From Frondihabitans sp. PhB188 (lineage in GTDB: Bacteria > Actinomycetota > Actinomycetes > Actinomycetales > Microbacteriaceae), in NCBI RefSeq assembly GCF_003752365.1, contig NZ_RJUO01000007.1, positions 1 to 64,000 on the forward strand: 64,000 nucleotides of DNA, written 5' to 3'. This document shows positions 44,895 through 54,628 of the stretch, piece after piece. Under the pieces are notes generated by a model. That model worked only from the letters and a program-made list of their open reading frames with translations. It made no database searches and had not been told where the DNA came from. The stretch's first letter is position 1; every line of letters starts with the position of its first letter. A program made the position numbers and the translations under genes.

Positions 44895-45338
44895 ATGCCC
44901 GCCTGGACAACCAAGGAGACCTTTGGGAACCCCATCGACTTCGACATAGCTCGCAACGGCTTCCACCTCACAATCTCCGACCGCGATCAACGGGAGCACA
45001 CACTTACGTGGCTCCAAGATCACGGGTATCGACTCGTCCGCTTCGACGCCAGTCTGTGGGCCGACGAGCCCGACATGCTTACTGAAATCGGAACAGCGCT
45101 GGACTTCCCGGATTACTACGGCGTGAACCTCGATGCTCTCAACGATTGCCTGAGCGATGTGGCCGAACACGATTACGGCTGGAAGGGGGACGAGATCGGA
45201 CTTGTTTTGGTAGTGACCGCTTTTGAAGCATTCCACAGGGTGGCTCCGAAAGCGGCGTCCTCTTTACTAAGTATTCTCGCCGGCCAGAGTCTCTACGCCG
45301 CCTTGTTCGGGAACCGAATTTTGACCATCACTTCCTGA
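44895..45338 (+). CDS. Barstar-family RNase inhibitor
   Basis: A 147-residue barstar-like protein. The barstar hallmark FPDYYGVNLDALNDCLSDV (about 75-93) is complete, and the C-terminal strand VLVVTAFEAFH (about 105-115) follows. Barstars bind the active site of barnase-type RNases and are common immunity proteins for RNase toxins. No barnase-like gene is nearby, so it is an orphan immunity gene. TACCTT lies 6 bases before ATG 44895. It is the last gene before the right copy of the 21-bp repeat. Confidence 0.85.
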   Translation: MPAWTTKETFGNPIDFDIARNGFHLTISDRDQREHTLTWLQDHGYRLVRFDASLWADEPDMLTEIGTALDFPDYYGVNLDALNDCLSDVAEHDYGWKGDEIGLVLVVTAFEAFHRVAPKAASSLLSILAGQSLYAALFGNRILTITS

Positions 45339-45379
45339 TCCCGGACTCCTAAGCACGATTAAAATTCACTTTCACGCAG

Positions 45380-45400
45380 CTCCACGTGTCCCATAACCAA
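45380..45400. repeat. Right copy of the 21-bp repeat
   Basis: Twenty of 21 bases match 38732-38752, in the same orientation; the mismatch is A to T in the middle. The two copies enclose the 6.6-kb small-gene array. Confidence 0.7.
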
Positions 45401-45642
45401 AGTGTGCCAAAACGCATGGGAATTAGGAGCGTCGGAGCTAGGTAGGCCTGTTCCTGCTGGGCTGGCGGCCAGTTCCACGCCGCCCGCGTCGGTGTCGAGC
45501 TGGAGTCTTAGACCGCGTCTCGAAGGGCATCTAAGAAGCCAATCCCGACTCTAGATCGACATTCTGACGGTCCATACCTAACGTCCATTTGAGGCACTCC
45601 TCAACTAATTACGCCTGCCTGGTCAAACGGAATGGGATGAGT

Positions 45643-45659
45643 CGGGGCCTGAGGCCCCG
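45643..45659 (+). terminator. Rho-independent-type terminator
   Basis: 7-bp stem CGGGGCC / GGCCCCG with a TGA loop, followed by TTTT. The nearest plus-strand gene upstream is the barstar gene, 305 bases away. Confidence 0.7.
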
Positions 45660-45759
45660 TTTTGGGTGTAGATGCCGAATGTCTCCGGCCCTAGCGTTTT
45701 GAAAAAGGACTATGCCGCATCCAGCCGGCCAGAAGTGACGAATAGGGGGAATCGGTTCG

Positions 45760-48018
45760 ATGCCGTTCACCCTTTCCACGATCCCGCCGCATTCTGATGG
45801 TGAAGGCTCGCTCTGCCTTGGTGTCGAACGCGGCGTCGTTGCCATCATCAGCGTCGTAGGGGTTCTCCTGGCGCTCCTCGCCGTCCCCGATTTCCTCCAC
45901 GATCACCTACCCACAACGGCCGCGTGGATGCTGGAGTCTCTCGTGTTTGGGGTGCTTCAGATAGCGGCGCCTCCGCTCGCGCTGGCGAAAAGGGCAGCTC
46001 CTGCGGCTGTGTGGCTATGGGTTTCGGTTGGCGCGAACGTGGCCCTCCTCTTGTTCGAGCCCTTCATTCTCAAAGACCCTTTGCCTGATGGGGCAACGCC
46101 ATGGTTGCTATCCATGACCTTGATCGGGTTCGGTTGCGTAGCCGTCGCCGAGAAACGCCCGCGTCGTGCCGCGGTGATCAGCCTTGGCATAACGGCTGCG
46201 CTCACCGCCGTTTACGCGGGCCGGATACCGGCCAGTCACAGCGTCATCGATGGGGTGGGCTTCGCCCTGTTGTCGTGCAGTCTCGTCGCGGGGATGAAGG
46301 TCCTCCGGGCTCGAGCTGACCGGGCCGACAAAGTTGAACACAAAGCTCAACTCTCATTCGAAGCCAAGAACCGGCACGAGGCTCTGGAGAAAGAACGCAC
46401 CGCCACGGACTCGCTCCTGCATGATTCTGTCCTCGCAACACTTCTCTCCGCCGCCGGCGGCGAAACCCCGGGCCGCGCCCACAGCATGGCCGCTTCAGCG
46501 CTGCAGATCATTTCGGACACCGATGACCACCCGGTCATGCACGCCCCCACCGTGAAGTGGCAGGACGCAGTCGCGAAACGACGGCACGAGTGGGACATGT
46601 TCCGCCCACACGCACTCATTGACCTGTCGGCTGAACTCGACGTTGTGTTGCCACCAGCGTCGGCGGACGCACTCCTTGCCGCTGCCCTTCAAGCGCTGAC
46701 CAACAGTGTCACCCACGCCGGCCCCGTGTCCCGCCGCACCGCCACCGCCACGGTGTTGCCCGACGGCGGAGTTGAGATCACAGTTTCCGACAACGGGAAA
46801 GGGTTCAACGCCTCCGCAATTTCCGAAGAACGCCTCGGGGTGCGGGTATCAATTCTGGAAAACGTTCACCAAGCCGGAGGCGCAGCTCACATCCGATCCG
46901 TCCCGGGCGAGGGCACAACCGTCACCCTGCGCTGGCAACCCCCGACACGCTCGCCCTCCCCCGACGATAACGCCAAACCACCGCGCATTGCTCTCATCCC
47001 ACAACACCAGATGCTCCGCATCCTGTCGGCGGTAATGATCATGGCGATCCTGACCGCGATCTCCGAAACAGCATTGTTCTCCCGCGCCGTCGGCCCCCTG
47101 ATCGCCGCCGGTATTGGGCTCATTCTGCTGCCAGCCCTCCTCCGAGGCGCAAAAACAGGGACCATGAGTGGCCGAACCGCATGGGGCATCGCCACCGGCG
47201 GCATCCTCCTGTGCTGCACCGCCACCATCGGCCTTAACCCCCACAAGGTCGATGCCGGATCGATCTACTGGTACACCTGCGGCATCCTCGCCGGAGCCGT
47301 CATCGTCTGGACCACCGGCCACCGCGCCCCACCTATCGTTACCGTCGCCTTCCAGCTCACCCAGATCACTCTGTGGGCTGGGCCCACCGGGGCCATCCGG
47401 TTAGGGTTTGCCGCGGAGATCGTCCTCGTCATTGCGGGCCTCATGATGCGGCGCGCCATCCAACGCGTCAGCGCCGCCGCCGATATCTCCGCCGCCACCC
47501 AACGAACCCTCACCCTCCACCAGGCACAGCTGGACGCATTTCACCTCGAGCGCCGAGCCCGCCTGCACCACACCCGCACCGACGCCGCCCCCATGCTCCG
47601 CCACATCATCGACCAGCACGGCGTCCTCGATCAGGCAAGCCGGACCGAGTGCCGTGTCCTTGAACAAGCGCTGCGCGATGAAATTCGTGGACGACACCTG
47701 TTGAACCCGACCATGCGCGACGCCATCTCCGCCCACAGGCGTCGGGGAGCCCACGTTCAAGTCCTCGACGACGGCGGACTCGACAACTACGACCCCGACA
47801 CCCTGAACGTGCTCATCGACAACGCCGCCTCACAAATCGAACCATTGCACTCAGCCCGCATCGTCCTCCGCACGGGAAGCCTTGACACCGACACCGCCAT
47901 CACAATCGTTGCCTCCACCCCCGACGAAACTGCCGCCGCCCTAGGCCTCGATGACGATGACGACGTCGACCTCTGGGTCACCATCCCCCGCCCAGCCCAA
48001 GTCACGCTCGCCGCATAA
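45760..48018 (+). CDS. Double histidine-kinase-like membrane protein
   Basis: A 752-residue protein. Residues about 25-180 hold membrane spans, then a linker with phosphoacceptor-like H221 (SLLHDSVLATLL), an N-box (QALTNSVTHAGPVS), G1 D344-NGKG and G2 PGEGTT: a full kinase half like the protein at 30054. A second half repeats the plan: five spans (about 418-545), a linker with RRARLHHTRTDAAPML, and NVLIDNAASQIEPLHSARIV, but without the G1 glycines, so it looks non-catalytic. AGGGGGAATC precedes ATG 45760. No response regulator is adjacent. It may be an intramolecular kinase/pseudokinase pair. Confidence 0.8.
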   Translation: MPFTLSTIPPHSDGEGSLCLGVERGVVAIISVVGVLLALLAVPDFLHDHLPTTAAWMLESLVFGVLQIAAPPLALAKRAAPAAVWLWVSVGANVALLLFEPFILKDPLPDGATPWLLSMTLIGFGCVAVAEKRPRRAAVISLGITAALTAVYAGRIPASHSVIDGVGFALLSCSLVAGMKVLRARADRADKVEHKAQLSFEAKNRHEALEKERTATDSLLHDSVLATLLSAAGGETPGRAHSMAASALQIISDTDDHPVMHAPTVKWQDAVAKRRHEWDMFRPHALIDLSAELDVVLPPASADALLAAALQALTNSVTHAGPVSRRTATATVLPDGGVEITVSDNGKGFNASAISEERLGVRVSILENVHQAGGAAHIRSVPGEGTTVTLRWQPPTRSPSPDDNAKPPRIALIPQHQMLRILSAVMIMAILTAISETALFSRAVGPLIAAGIGLILLPALLRGAKTGTMSGRTAWGIATGGILLCCTATIGLNPHKVDAGSIYWYTCGILAGAVIVWTTGHRAPPIVTVAFQLTQITLWAGPTGAIRLGFAAEIVLVIAGLMMRRAIQRVSAAADISAATQRTLTLHQAQLDAFHLERRARLHHTRTDAAPMLRHIIDQHGVLDQASRTECRVLEQALRDEIRGRHLLNPTMRDAISAHRRRGAHVQVLDDGGLDNYDPDTLNVLIDNAASQIEPLHSARIVLRTGSLDTDTAITIVASTPDETAAALGLDDDDDVDLWVTIPRPAQVTLAA

Positions 48019-48267
48019 ACACCCACGGCCCCTCCCACACGAAGACACCCGCTAGGCACCTCAATACGAGCCCGCACCTGACAGTGGTCTCGTGGCTGCT
48101 GAACTCGCCACGCCATCTCTAGGCCCTCACGCGGATCTGACGCAAATCAGGCCGATCGAACCTAGAGCGGCACTAGCTTCACTCATCCACAATGCCGCGT
48201 TGGGCTGTACCCCAGAGCGACACCAGGTCCAAGCCAGAGGGCGAAGGGGGGCACGTTTGTCGCCCGC

Positions 48268-48908
48268 TCAGTAGGAAAGTATTCGCCCGGGTAAACGCTC
48301 GCTGGGCAACTTGCTCGGCCGCTCGAGGTAGATACGGCCTCGCCGGGCGCTCGTGGGCCCATGAGGGAGCCCCCGACGGCGACGCAAACTGGAGGAACGC
48401 CGACGCCGAGGGCCCGTGAGGTGGATGCAGTTCTCGACGTCGATCGTGATCGTTCCGTCGAAGGGCCCGTTGACGGAGTCGCGGTGGAGCAGACTGGCCC
48501 GGTTAACGAGATCCCCCTCTTCTCCGCCCCGGACGACGATCGCGCGCAGCCGCAAGCCGCTTCCGGCCCCCTCGTGCGAGACGAGGATTCGAGCAATCAG
48601 GCGGCCGATCCGGCCGAAACCGTAGAGGACAACGTCGGTGACGAGAAGCTCCGACCGGGGCGAATCGATGATCTCGGCGAGCTCGACCTCGAGGAAGGCG
48701 GCAAGGTCCGCTCCGGCCGGTCGTCCGCGGAACGAGTTCACCAACGCTGCCGCGTCGATCGCGGCGGGGCGGAGTTCGAGCGCGGACATCTTCGTTCTTC
48801 AGCCGACGACCGTGGATCGAGGTCACGACGCTATGGTTGCGGTAAAACGCCCCGATCAGCGGAATCATCGCCTCCGCGATCTCCTTTGGCCGCTCAATCT
48901 GTCCGTTT
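48268..48908 (-). pseudogene. gap: Glyceraldehyde-3-phosphate dehydrogenase remnant
   Basis: N-terminal part of the large actinobacterial GAPDH type: EIAEAMIPLIGAFYRNHSVV, then after a one-base shift near 48787-48793 SALELRPAAIDAAALVNSF and the nucleotide fold VVLYGFGRIGRLIARIL, AIVVRGGEEGDLV, DSVNGPFDGTITID. The frame then runs into unrelated residues and stops. There is no start codon in frame upstream, and the catalytic Cys domain (over half the protein) is missing. It adjoins the PEPCK gene by 17 bases. A clear gene relic. Confidence 0.85.
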
Positions 48909-48925
48909 ATGACCTCCGACGAAGC

Positions 48926-50770
48926 TCATCGGAGTTCCTCGAGACGACCGCGGAGTTGCGCGAGGCGGCTGCTCATCTCGAGCGGCAGACGCTCGCCGAA
49001 GGTCGCGAACAGACGGTCGATCTGATCTGTCTCGGCTAGCCACAACTCCGGGTCCACGTCGAAGAGATCGACGAGGTCGGCGTCTTCGAGGCCGAGGCCG
49101 GCGACGTCCAGGGCTCCAGTGCGAGGGAGGCCGCCGAGCGGTGTCCAGTCGACGGCCGCCGCCCCCTGCAGGCGATCGACGATCCACTCGACGACACGGA
49201 TGTTGTCGCCGAAGCCCGGCCAGACGTACTTCCCGGCCGCGTTCTTTTTGAACCAGTTGACGCGGAAGATCCGTGGCGCGTTCTCGCCGAGGGCTTCGCC
49301 GATGCGCAACCAGTGTGTCCAGTGGTCGGCCATGTTGTAGCCGCAGAACGGCAGCATCGCGAATGGGTCGTGGCGCAGGATCCCGACGGGCCCCTCAGCC
49401 GCCGCGGTCTGCTCGCTCGAAGTGGTCGCTCCGAAGAAGACCCCGTGCTCCCAGTCCTCCGCCTCGGCGACGAGGGGCACGTTCGTGGCGCGACGACCGC
49501 CGAAGACGATCGCGTCGATCGGGACGCCGTCCCGGCTGTCCCAGTCGTCCGAGATCGTCGGGCACTGGTCGGCCGCGACCGTGAAGCGAGCGTTCGGATG
49601 GGCGGCCGGCGTGCCGGTCTCCGGCGTCCAGGCCTTACCCTGCCAATCGATCAGGTTTCTGGGCGCCTCGGGCGTGAGCCCCTCCCACCACACATCCCCC
49701 TCGCGCGTCAGAGCGACGTTGGTGAAAATCGTGCCCGAGCGAATGGTCGAGATGGCGGCCGGGTTCGTGTCCGCGCCGGTGCCGGGGGCCACCCCGAAGA
49801 AGCCCGCCTCGGGATTGATCGCCCAGAGGCGACCGTCCTCGCCGCGGCGGAGCCAGGCGATATCGTCGCCGATGGTCTCCACGATCCAACCGGGTCGTGT
49901 GGGCGACATCATCGCGAAGTTCGTCTTGCCGCACGCCGATGGGAACGCCGCGGCGAGGTGGTAAGTGTGGCCGTCGGGGCTGGTGACCTTGATGAGGAGC
50001 ATGTGCTCGGCGAGCCAGCCTTCCTCGTGAGCCATCGACGACGCGATGCGGAGGGCGAAGCATTTCTTGGCCAGGAGGGCGTTGCCGCCGTAACCCGAGC
50101 CGTAAGACCAGATCTCCCGGGTCTCCGGGAAGTGGGCGATGATCTTCGTCTCGTTGGACGGCCACGCGACGTCAGGTAGGCGGGCCCCTGACGGCGTGCA
50201 TAGGGGCATGCCGACCGTGTGCAGTGCGGGGACCCAGCGAGCACCGGCGTCGATCTCGTGGAGGATGGGGCGGCCCATGCGGGTCATGATCCTGGTCGAC
50301 ACGACGACGTAGGGCGAGTCGGTGAGCTGGACGCCGATCTGCGAGATCGCGCCCCCCAGGGGCCCCATGGAGAATGGGACGACGTAGAGGGTTCGCCCGC
50401 TCATGCTCCCCGTGAATCGTGCGTCGAGTTCGCGCCGCATCTCGTTTGGTGCACGCCAGTTGTTCGTCGGCCCGGCGTCCTCCTGATCGGCCGAGCAGAT
50501 GAAGGTGCGGTCTTCGACGCGGGCCACGTCCGACGGAGTACTGCGGGCGAGGTAGCTGTCGGGGCGAAGATCATGGTTAAGGGCGATGAGCGCGCCCGAG
50601 GCCGTCATCTCGGCGAGGAGACGCGCGCGTTCCTCCTCGGAGCCGTCGCACCAAAGGATGACGTCGGGCTGCGTGAGCGCGGCGAAATTCGCGACCCAGG
50701 CGTCGAGCGCTGCCCGGCCGGTGTGCGCTGCTTCCTCGGTGGCGAAGTCGGTGAGAACGGTGTCGGTCAT
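48926..50770 (-). CDS. pckG: GTP-dependent phosphoenolpyruvate carboxykinase
   Basis: A 614-residue enzyme of normal length for the GTP type. Key motifs: the P-loop-like [13 protein letters not shown], substrate loop [39 protein letters not shown], and [10 protein letters not shown]. It converts oxaloacetate and GTP to PEP and CO2, the first committed step of gluconeogenesis. GAGG lies 6 bases before ATG 50770. It is placed between a GAPDH relic and the sugar-kinase/transketolase genes, which is unusual; a housekeeping copy probably lies elsewhere. Expression is likely tied to the inositol genes. Confidence 0.96.
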   Translation of the reverse strand: MTDTVLTDFATEEAAHTGRAALDAWVANFAALTQPDVILWCDGSEEERARLLAEMTASGALIALNHDLRPDSYLARSTPSDVARVEDRTFICSADQEDAGPTNNWRAPNEMRRELDARFTGSMSGRTLYVVPFSMGPLGGAISQIGVQLTDSPYVVVSTRIMTRMGRPILHEIDAGARWVPALHTVGMPLCTPSGARLPDVAWPSNETKIIAHFPETREIWSYGSGYGGNALLAKKCFALRIASSMAHEEGWLAEHMLLIKVTSPDGHTYHLAAAFPSACGKTNFAMMSPTRPGWIVETIGDDIAWLRRGEDGRLWAINPEAGFFGVAPGTGADTNPAAISTIRSGTIFTNVALTREGDVWWEGLTPEAPRNLIDWQGKAWTPETGTPAAHPNARFTVAADQCPTISDDWDSRDGVPIDAIVFGGRRATNVPLVAEAEDWEHGVFFGATTSSEQTAAAEGPVGILRHDPFAMLPFCGYNMADHWTHWLRIGEALGENAPRIFRVNWFKKNAAGKYVWPGFGDNIRVVEWIVDRLQGAAAVDWTPLGGLPRTGALDVAGLGLEDADLVDLFDVDPELWLAETDQIDRLFATFGERLPLEMSSRLAQLRGRLEELR

Positions 50771-50798
50771 GGGAGCCTCGTCTGATCGGTGGAGCGGG

Positions 50799-51839
50799 TC
50801 AGTGACGGATCAACCCGGGGGTCGACCGCTTCGTTCGAAGAGTGATGTCGGGAAGATCGGCGAGGCGGCTCGGTGTCGCCGCGGCGACCTGCACTGTCAG
50901 CGCGCCCCAGGAGGCCGCTCGTCGGAGGCCGGCGTGGTGCTCCGCGGGCTGCCCCGCGCAGACACTGAGGTAGCCGGCAAGAGCGGCGTCGCCGGCGCCC
51001 GTCGTGTTGACGGCGTCGACGACGGCCGAAGAGACTGCGATGACGTCGTCGTCCGGGCCGATTCGGAGGAGGCCGGCAGAACCGAGACTGACGAGCACGG
51101 TGCGCACTCCGAGCCGTTGGACCTCCTGCGCTGCGCGGACGATCTCGTCGTGGGTCGTGAGCGACCTGCCGACGAGTTCCGCTAGCTCCTCCAGGTTCGG
51201 CTTGATCAGGTCGACCGGCTGCAGAGGCTGGAGCGCGGCACGGAGGAACGGCCCCGCCGTGTCGACGGCGACCATCACCCCGCTCGTGTGTGCGGCCGTG
51301 ACGAGTGGCAGGAGGTCGACGGTCGTGCCTGTCCCCTCGTCGAGAGGCAGAGCCCCCGCGAGGACCAGCCAGCTCGCGCCGATTTCCTGGAGGGCACGGA
51401 CAGTGGCGACACAGAGCATCTCCCACTCGTCGGACGAAAGGGCTTGCGGCGCCTGGTTCACATTCGTCGTCGTACCATCCGACGTGATCAGGACGGCGTT
51501 GGTTCTGGTCGGCTTGCGGACCGGGACCGGCCGGAAGCACGAGCGGTCCGGGTCGTCGCCGACCAGACCGTCCCGCTCGCATGGCCGAAGGGGGAACACG
51601 GCCCGGGTCACAGCTCCCCCGAGCCGAAGGCAACGGCTGATGTTGATGCCCTTTCCTGCAAGGAACGCTGCGGTGGAGATGGCGCGGTTCACTCCGCCCA
51701 CCTCGAGACCGTCGAGTTGGTACACGCGGTCGACGGTCGGCGCCGGGGTCAGCGTCACGACCCTGCTTCGACCGACACGCTGACCACCGACACGCTGAAC
51801 ATCGGCGACGAGGTTCAGCTCGTCGATCAGCGAGATCAT
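50799..51839 (-). CDS. PfkB-family sugar kinase (1-phosphofructokinase-like)
   Basis: A 346-residue ribokinase/PfkB-family kinase: [34 protein letters not shown], an ATP-side segment [15 protein letters not shown], and the [14 protein letters not shown] motif with the catalytic Asp in GAGD. The opening TPAPTVDR block is closest to 1-phosphofructokinase and tagatose kinases, not to IolC. It starts at ATG 51839, overlapping the transketolase stop (ATGA), with a ~27-residue N-terminal extension. It may phosphorylate an inositol-derived or pentulose intermediate. Confidence 0.85.
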   Translation of the reverse strand: MISLIDELNLVADVQRVGGQRVGRSRVVTLTPAPTVDRVYQLDGLEVGGVNRAISTAAFLAGKGINISRCLRLGGAVTRAVFPLRPCERDGLVGDDPDRSCFRPVPVRKPTRTNAVLITSDGTTTNVNQAPQALSSDEWEMLCVATVRALQEIGASWLVLAGALPLDEGTGTTVDLLPLVTAAHTSGVMVAVDTAGPFLRAALQPLQPVDLIKPNLEELAELVGRSLTTHDEIVRAAQEVQRLGVRTVLVSLGSAGLLRIGPDDDVIAVSSAVVDAVNTTGAGDAALAGYLSVCAGQPAEHHAGLRRAASWGALTVQVAAATPSRLADLPDITLRTKRSTPGLIRH

Positions 51840-52777
51840 GCCGGTGCGAGGACTTCGAGTCCGGCTAGGACCCGGGCCGCGACCTTCTCGGCGGAGAGCC
51901 CGTACTTCTCGAGCAGGAAGTCGTTCGGCCCGGATTCGGCCCAGCCATCGGCGAGTCCGATGCGGTCGAGGCGGGCGCCGAGCCCGCGGGACGTCACGAC
52001 TTCGCTGACCAGGTCGCCGAGGCCGCCCACGACGGAGTGCTCTTCGACGGTGAAGATTTGGCGGGCGTCGCCGATCAGCGCGGAGAGCGCGTCGGTGTCG
52101 ACGGGTTTGAGCGTGGGTAGGTGGACATGGGCGAAGGAGCGCCCCTGTGCCCGCAGCTGGTCGAGGGCGTCGACCGTGCGCGATGTCTGAACGCCCGTGG
52201 AGACGACGACAGCGTCGTTTCCCTCCGCCAGCGAGACAGGTGCGCCCATGACGAATTCGTATGTCTCGTCGAAAACCTCGGTCACGGCGTCGCGAGCGAG
52301 GCGCAGGTACACCGGCCCGTCGTAGTTGGCGGCCCACTCGATGACCGCCCGGAGCTCGTGCTCGTCGGCGGGAGCCAGGACGGTCATGTTCGGCAGAGCG
52401 CGCATGACGGCGAGGTCTTCGAGATCCTGATGTGTCTTGCCACTGGCTCCGTTGAGGAGCCCGGAGTAAGCCGCCGCGAGACGGACCGGCGCTTTGGTCT
52501 GCGACACCAGCATGCGGACCTGGTCAAGGGCGCGGTTGGTCAGGAAGACGCCGAACGACGACAGCCAGGGACGGAAACCGAGCGTGCTCATCCCGAACGC
52601 CATACCCACCATGTTTTGTTCGGCGATTCCGGCCTGGATGAATCGATCGGGGTGCGCCTCGGCGAAGATATCCGCGCGTGTGGAGCTGGCGAGGTCGCCG
52701 TCGATGACGAGGATGCGGTCATCCGTCTCGGCCAGCTTCGTGAGGGTCTCGCCCCACACGACTCGTTGTGCCTTCAT
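51836..52777 (-). CDS. Transketolase C-terminal subunit
   Basis: A 313-residue protein equal to the pyrimidine-binding and C-terminal domains of transketolase: RFIQAGIAEQNMVGMAFGMS (with the thiamin-pyrimidine Glu), RLAAAYSGLLNGASGKTHQD, and the C-terminal domain VVVSTGVQTSRTVDALDQL. Only together with the N-terminal subunit (52774-53682, 4-base overlap) does it make a complete two-carbon transfer enzyme. Split transketolases are often dedicated to a catabolic pathway, such as apulose-4-phosphate cleavage. Confidence 0.93.
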   Translation of the reverse strand: MKAQRVVWGETLTKLAETDDRILVIDGDLASSTRADIFAEAHPDRFIQAGIAEQNMVGMAFGMSTLGFRPWLSSFGVFLTNRALDQVRMLVSQTKAPVRLAAAYSGLLNGASGKTHQDLEDLAVMRALPNMTVLAPADEHELRAVIEWAANYDGPVYLRLARDAVTEVFDETYEFVMGAPVSLAEGNDAVVVSTGVQTSRTVDALDQLRAQGRSFAHVHLPTLKPVDTDALSALIGDARQIFTVEEHSVVGGLGDLVSEVVTSRGLGARLDRIGLADGWAESGPNDFLLEKYGLSAEKVAARVLAGLEVLAPA

Positions 52778-53682
52778 GCCAGGGCCTCCGCTTTGTCGGT
52801 GTCACTGATGTCGATGGCGTCGCCAAGTTCGTGGCGCGCGGTGGCGAGCTGCTCGGGCGTCGGGACGCCGTTGTGCCATTTGAATGTGGCCTGCGTGTAG
52901 GAGAGCCCGTACCCCTTGATCGTGCTGGCGATGATCGCCGTCGGCTTGCCCGAGGCGCCGCGGTACGACTCGGCCTCGTCGTAGGCGGCCAGGATCTCGC
53001 CGTAGTCGTGCCCGTCGATCTCGATGGTGTTCCAGCCGAATCCGCGGAACACGGCGGGGAGGTCGACGTGGCCCATCGGCTCGCTCCGGTCGAAGCGGTC
53101 GGTGGCCGAGGCCGGCCAGCCGTACTGCTGGAGTCCGTTGAGGTCGACGATGGCGGTCAGGTTGTCGAGACCGTACCGAGGGGCGCAGATGACGGTCTCC
53201 CAGACCATGCCCTCTTCGATCTCGCCGTCGCCGAGGACAACCCAGGTGTGGAAGTCCTTTCCGAGCTTCTTGGCAGCGATGGCCATGCCCGAGGCTGCCG
53301 ATAGACCCTGACCGAGCGAGCCCGTCGAGGAGTCGACGCCGGGCGTCAGCTTCATGTCGGGGTGCCCTTGAAGACGGGAGTCGCCGTGGTCGAACGTGGC
53401 GAGTTCTTCGACGGGAAAGTATCCGCGGAGCGCGAGGACCGAGTACAGGCCGATGGCGCAGTGCCCCTTCGACAGGATGAAACGGTCACGATCGGGGTTC
53501 GCCGGTTCGGCAGGATCGATGTTCATCTGGTGGAAATACAGCGCGACCATGAGGTCCATGGCGGACAATGGCCCACCCACGTGCCCAGCCTTGCTGGAGG
53601 TCACCGTCTCGATGACCTTCAGTCGCCCTTGGCGTGCGATCGCCGCCAATTCTTCGACGTTCTTCGCGTCATTGCGATTCAC
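52774..53682 (-). CDS. Transketolase N-terminal subunit
   Basis: A 302-residue protein equal to the thiamin-diphosphate-binding domain: SSKAGHVGGPLSAMDLMVAL, RFILSKGHCAIGLYSVLAL, GSLGQGLSAASGMAIAAK, VVLGDGEIEEGMVWETV and IVDLNGLQQYG (GDG...N Mg/ThDP motif). GTG 53682 has AAGGAG 5 bases upstream. First gene of the transcript continuing to the C-terminal subunit and the PfkB kinase. It is divergent from the two IclR genes. Confidence 0.94.
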   Translation of the reverse strand: MNRNDAKNVEELAAIARQGRLKVIETVTSSKAGHVGGPLSAMDLMVALYFHQMNIDPAEPANPDRDRFILSKGHCAIGLYSVLALRGYFPVEELATFDHGDSRLQGHPDMKLTPGVDSSTGSLGQGLSAASGMAIAAKKLGKDFHTWVVLGDGEIEEGMVWETVICAPRYGLDNLTAIVDLNGLQQYGWPASATDRFDRSEPMGHVDLPAVFRGFGWNTIEIDGHDYGEILAAYDEAESYRGASGKPTAIIASTIKGYGLSYTQATFKWHNGVPTPEQLATARHELGDAIDISDTDKAEALA

Positions 53683-53830
53683 TATCGCTCCTTCTGCTCA
53701 CAACCCGTGGTCTTACTTCGGTCACTACGATCAATCTATCGCGCAGTGAACGGTGTGTCTATTACGTGAGATAAACAAGCCGTACGATCTCTTGATCTTG
53801 AGAGTGTCCACCCTGTGAGAAGATGACCGG
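53683..53830. promoter_or_regulatory. Divergent promoter region of the transketolase and IclR genes
   Basis: 148 bases between divergent starts, the expected site for IclR binding. TTCACTG (in the reverse sense near 53740) also occurs in the 59708-59788 spacer in front of iolB. I can see no single clear palindrome. Confidence 0.45.
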
Positions 53831-54628
53831 ATGAGCGAAGAGGTCGACATCGACGACGGCCGCGACATCATGTCAAAGGCCGGCGCCGTCGTCGCAGCTC
53901 TCGAGACGGCGGGCGAACTGACCGCCGCGCAACTCGCGGAACTGGTCGACGAACCCGTCAGCTCGACCTACCGTCTGTTGCAGAACCTCGCGACGATCGG
54001 GTGGATCGAACCAGGATCATCCCGGGGCCGCTTCCGACTCGGCGTCTTCTTCATCCGCGTGGGCGCTCAGCTCGAAGACAGCATCGACGTCCGCCGGGCC
54101 GCACTCCCCGAACTCCGGAAGCTTCGCGGCGAAACCGGCTGGACGAGCTTTCTCTGCTACAGGCGAGGCAGGCGAGGCGTCTGCGTGGAACGGATCGACG
54201 GCTCGAACGTCCGCTCCCTCGCCATGCAGATCGGCGACTCTCTCCCTCTCTACGCGGGCGCCGCCCCCCAAGCCCTTTTCGCGTTCCTGCCCCAGGCGGA
54301 GCAGCATGCGCTTCTCGATTCTTTCCAGGCCGATCGCGAGCCGCGTCGATTCCCCGTGCCGTCGCGCGACCTTCTCGAACGCACCCTCGAGAAGACCCGG
54401 GACCACGGCTACGCCCGATCGGTCGAGGACGTCACCCTGGGCATCGCAGCGTTCGCCACGCCCGTCTTCAACCACCGCGGCGAGCTGGCGGCGGCGATCT
54501 CGGTTAGCGGCCTGGCGAATTCCCTCCTCGCCGACGAGCCGCGCATCGTCAGACTCCTTCGAGAAGCCGCGGCGACCACCAGCGCCCGCCTGGGCTTCCT
54601 GGAAGGGGCAGCGGTTGCCGCCTCGTAA
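53831..54628 (+). CDS. IclR-family transcriptional regulator (first)
   Basis: A 265-residue IclR regulator. The winged helix is ALETAGELTAAQLAELVDEP with recognition helix VSSTYRLLQNLATIGWI; the effector domain contains GWTSFLCYRRGRRGVCVERI, GDSLPLYAGAAPQALFAFLP and GIAAFATPVFNHRGELAAAI. GAGAAG precedes ATG 53831. The next IclR gene overlaps its end. Probably controls the divergent transketolase genes and perhaps the whole locus. Confidence 0.92.
   Translation: MSEEVDIDDGRDIMSKAGAVVAALETAGELTAAQLAELVDEPVSSTYRLLQNLATIGWIEPGSSRGRFRLGVFFIRVGAQLEDSIDVRRAALPELRKLRGETGWTSFLCYRRGRRGVCVERIDGSNVRSLAMQIGDSLPLYAGAAPQALFAFLPQAEQHALLDSFQADREPRRFPVPSRDLLERTLEKTRDHGYARSVEDVTLGIAAFATPVFNHRGELAAAISVSGLANSLLADEPRIVRLLREAAATTSARLGFLEGAAVAAS

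Larger units (their letters stand above)
45339..45759. other. Right edge of the small-gene array
   Basis: Holds the right 21-bp repeat and a terminator (listed separately). No coding frame is supported. Confidence 0.5.
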
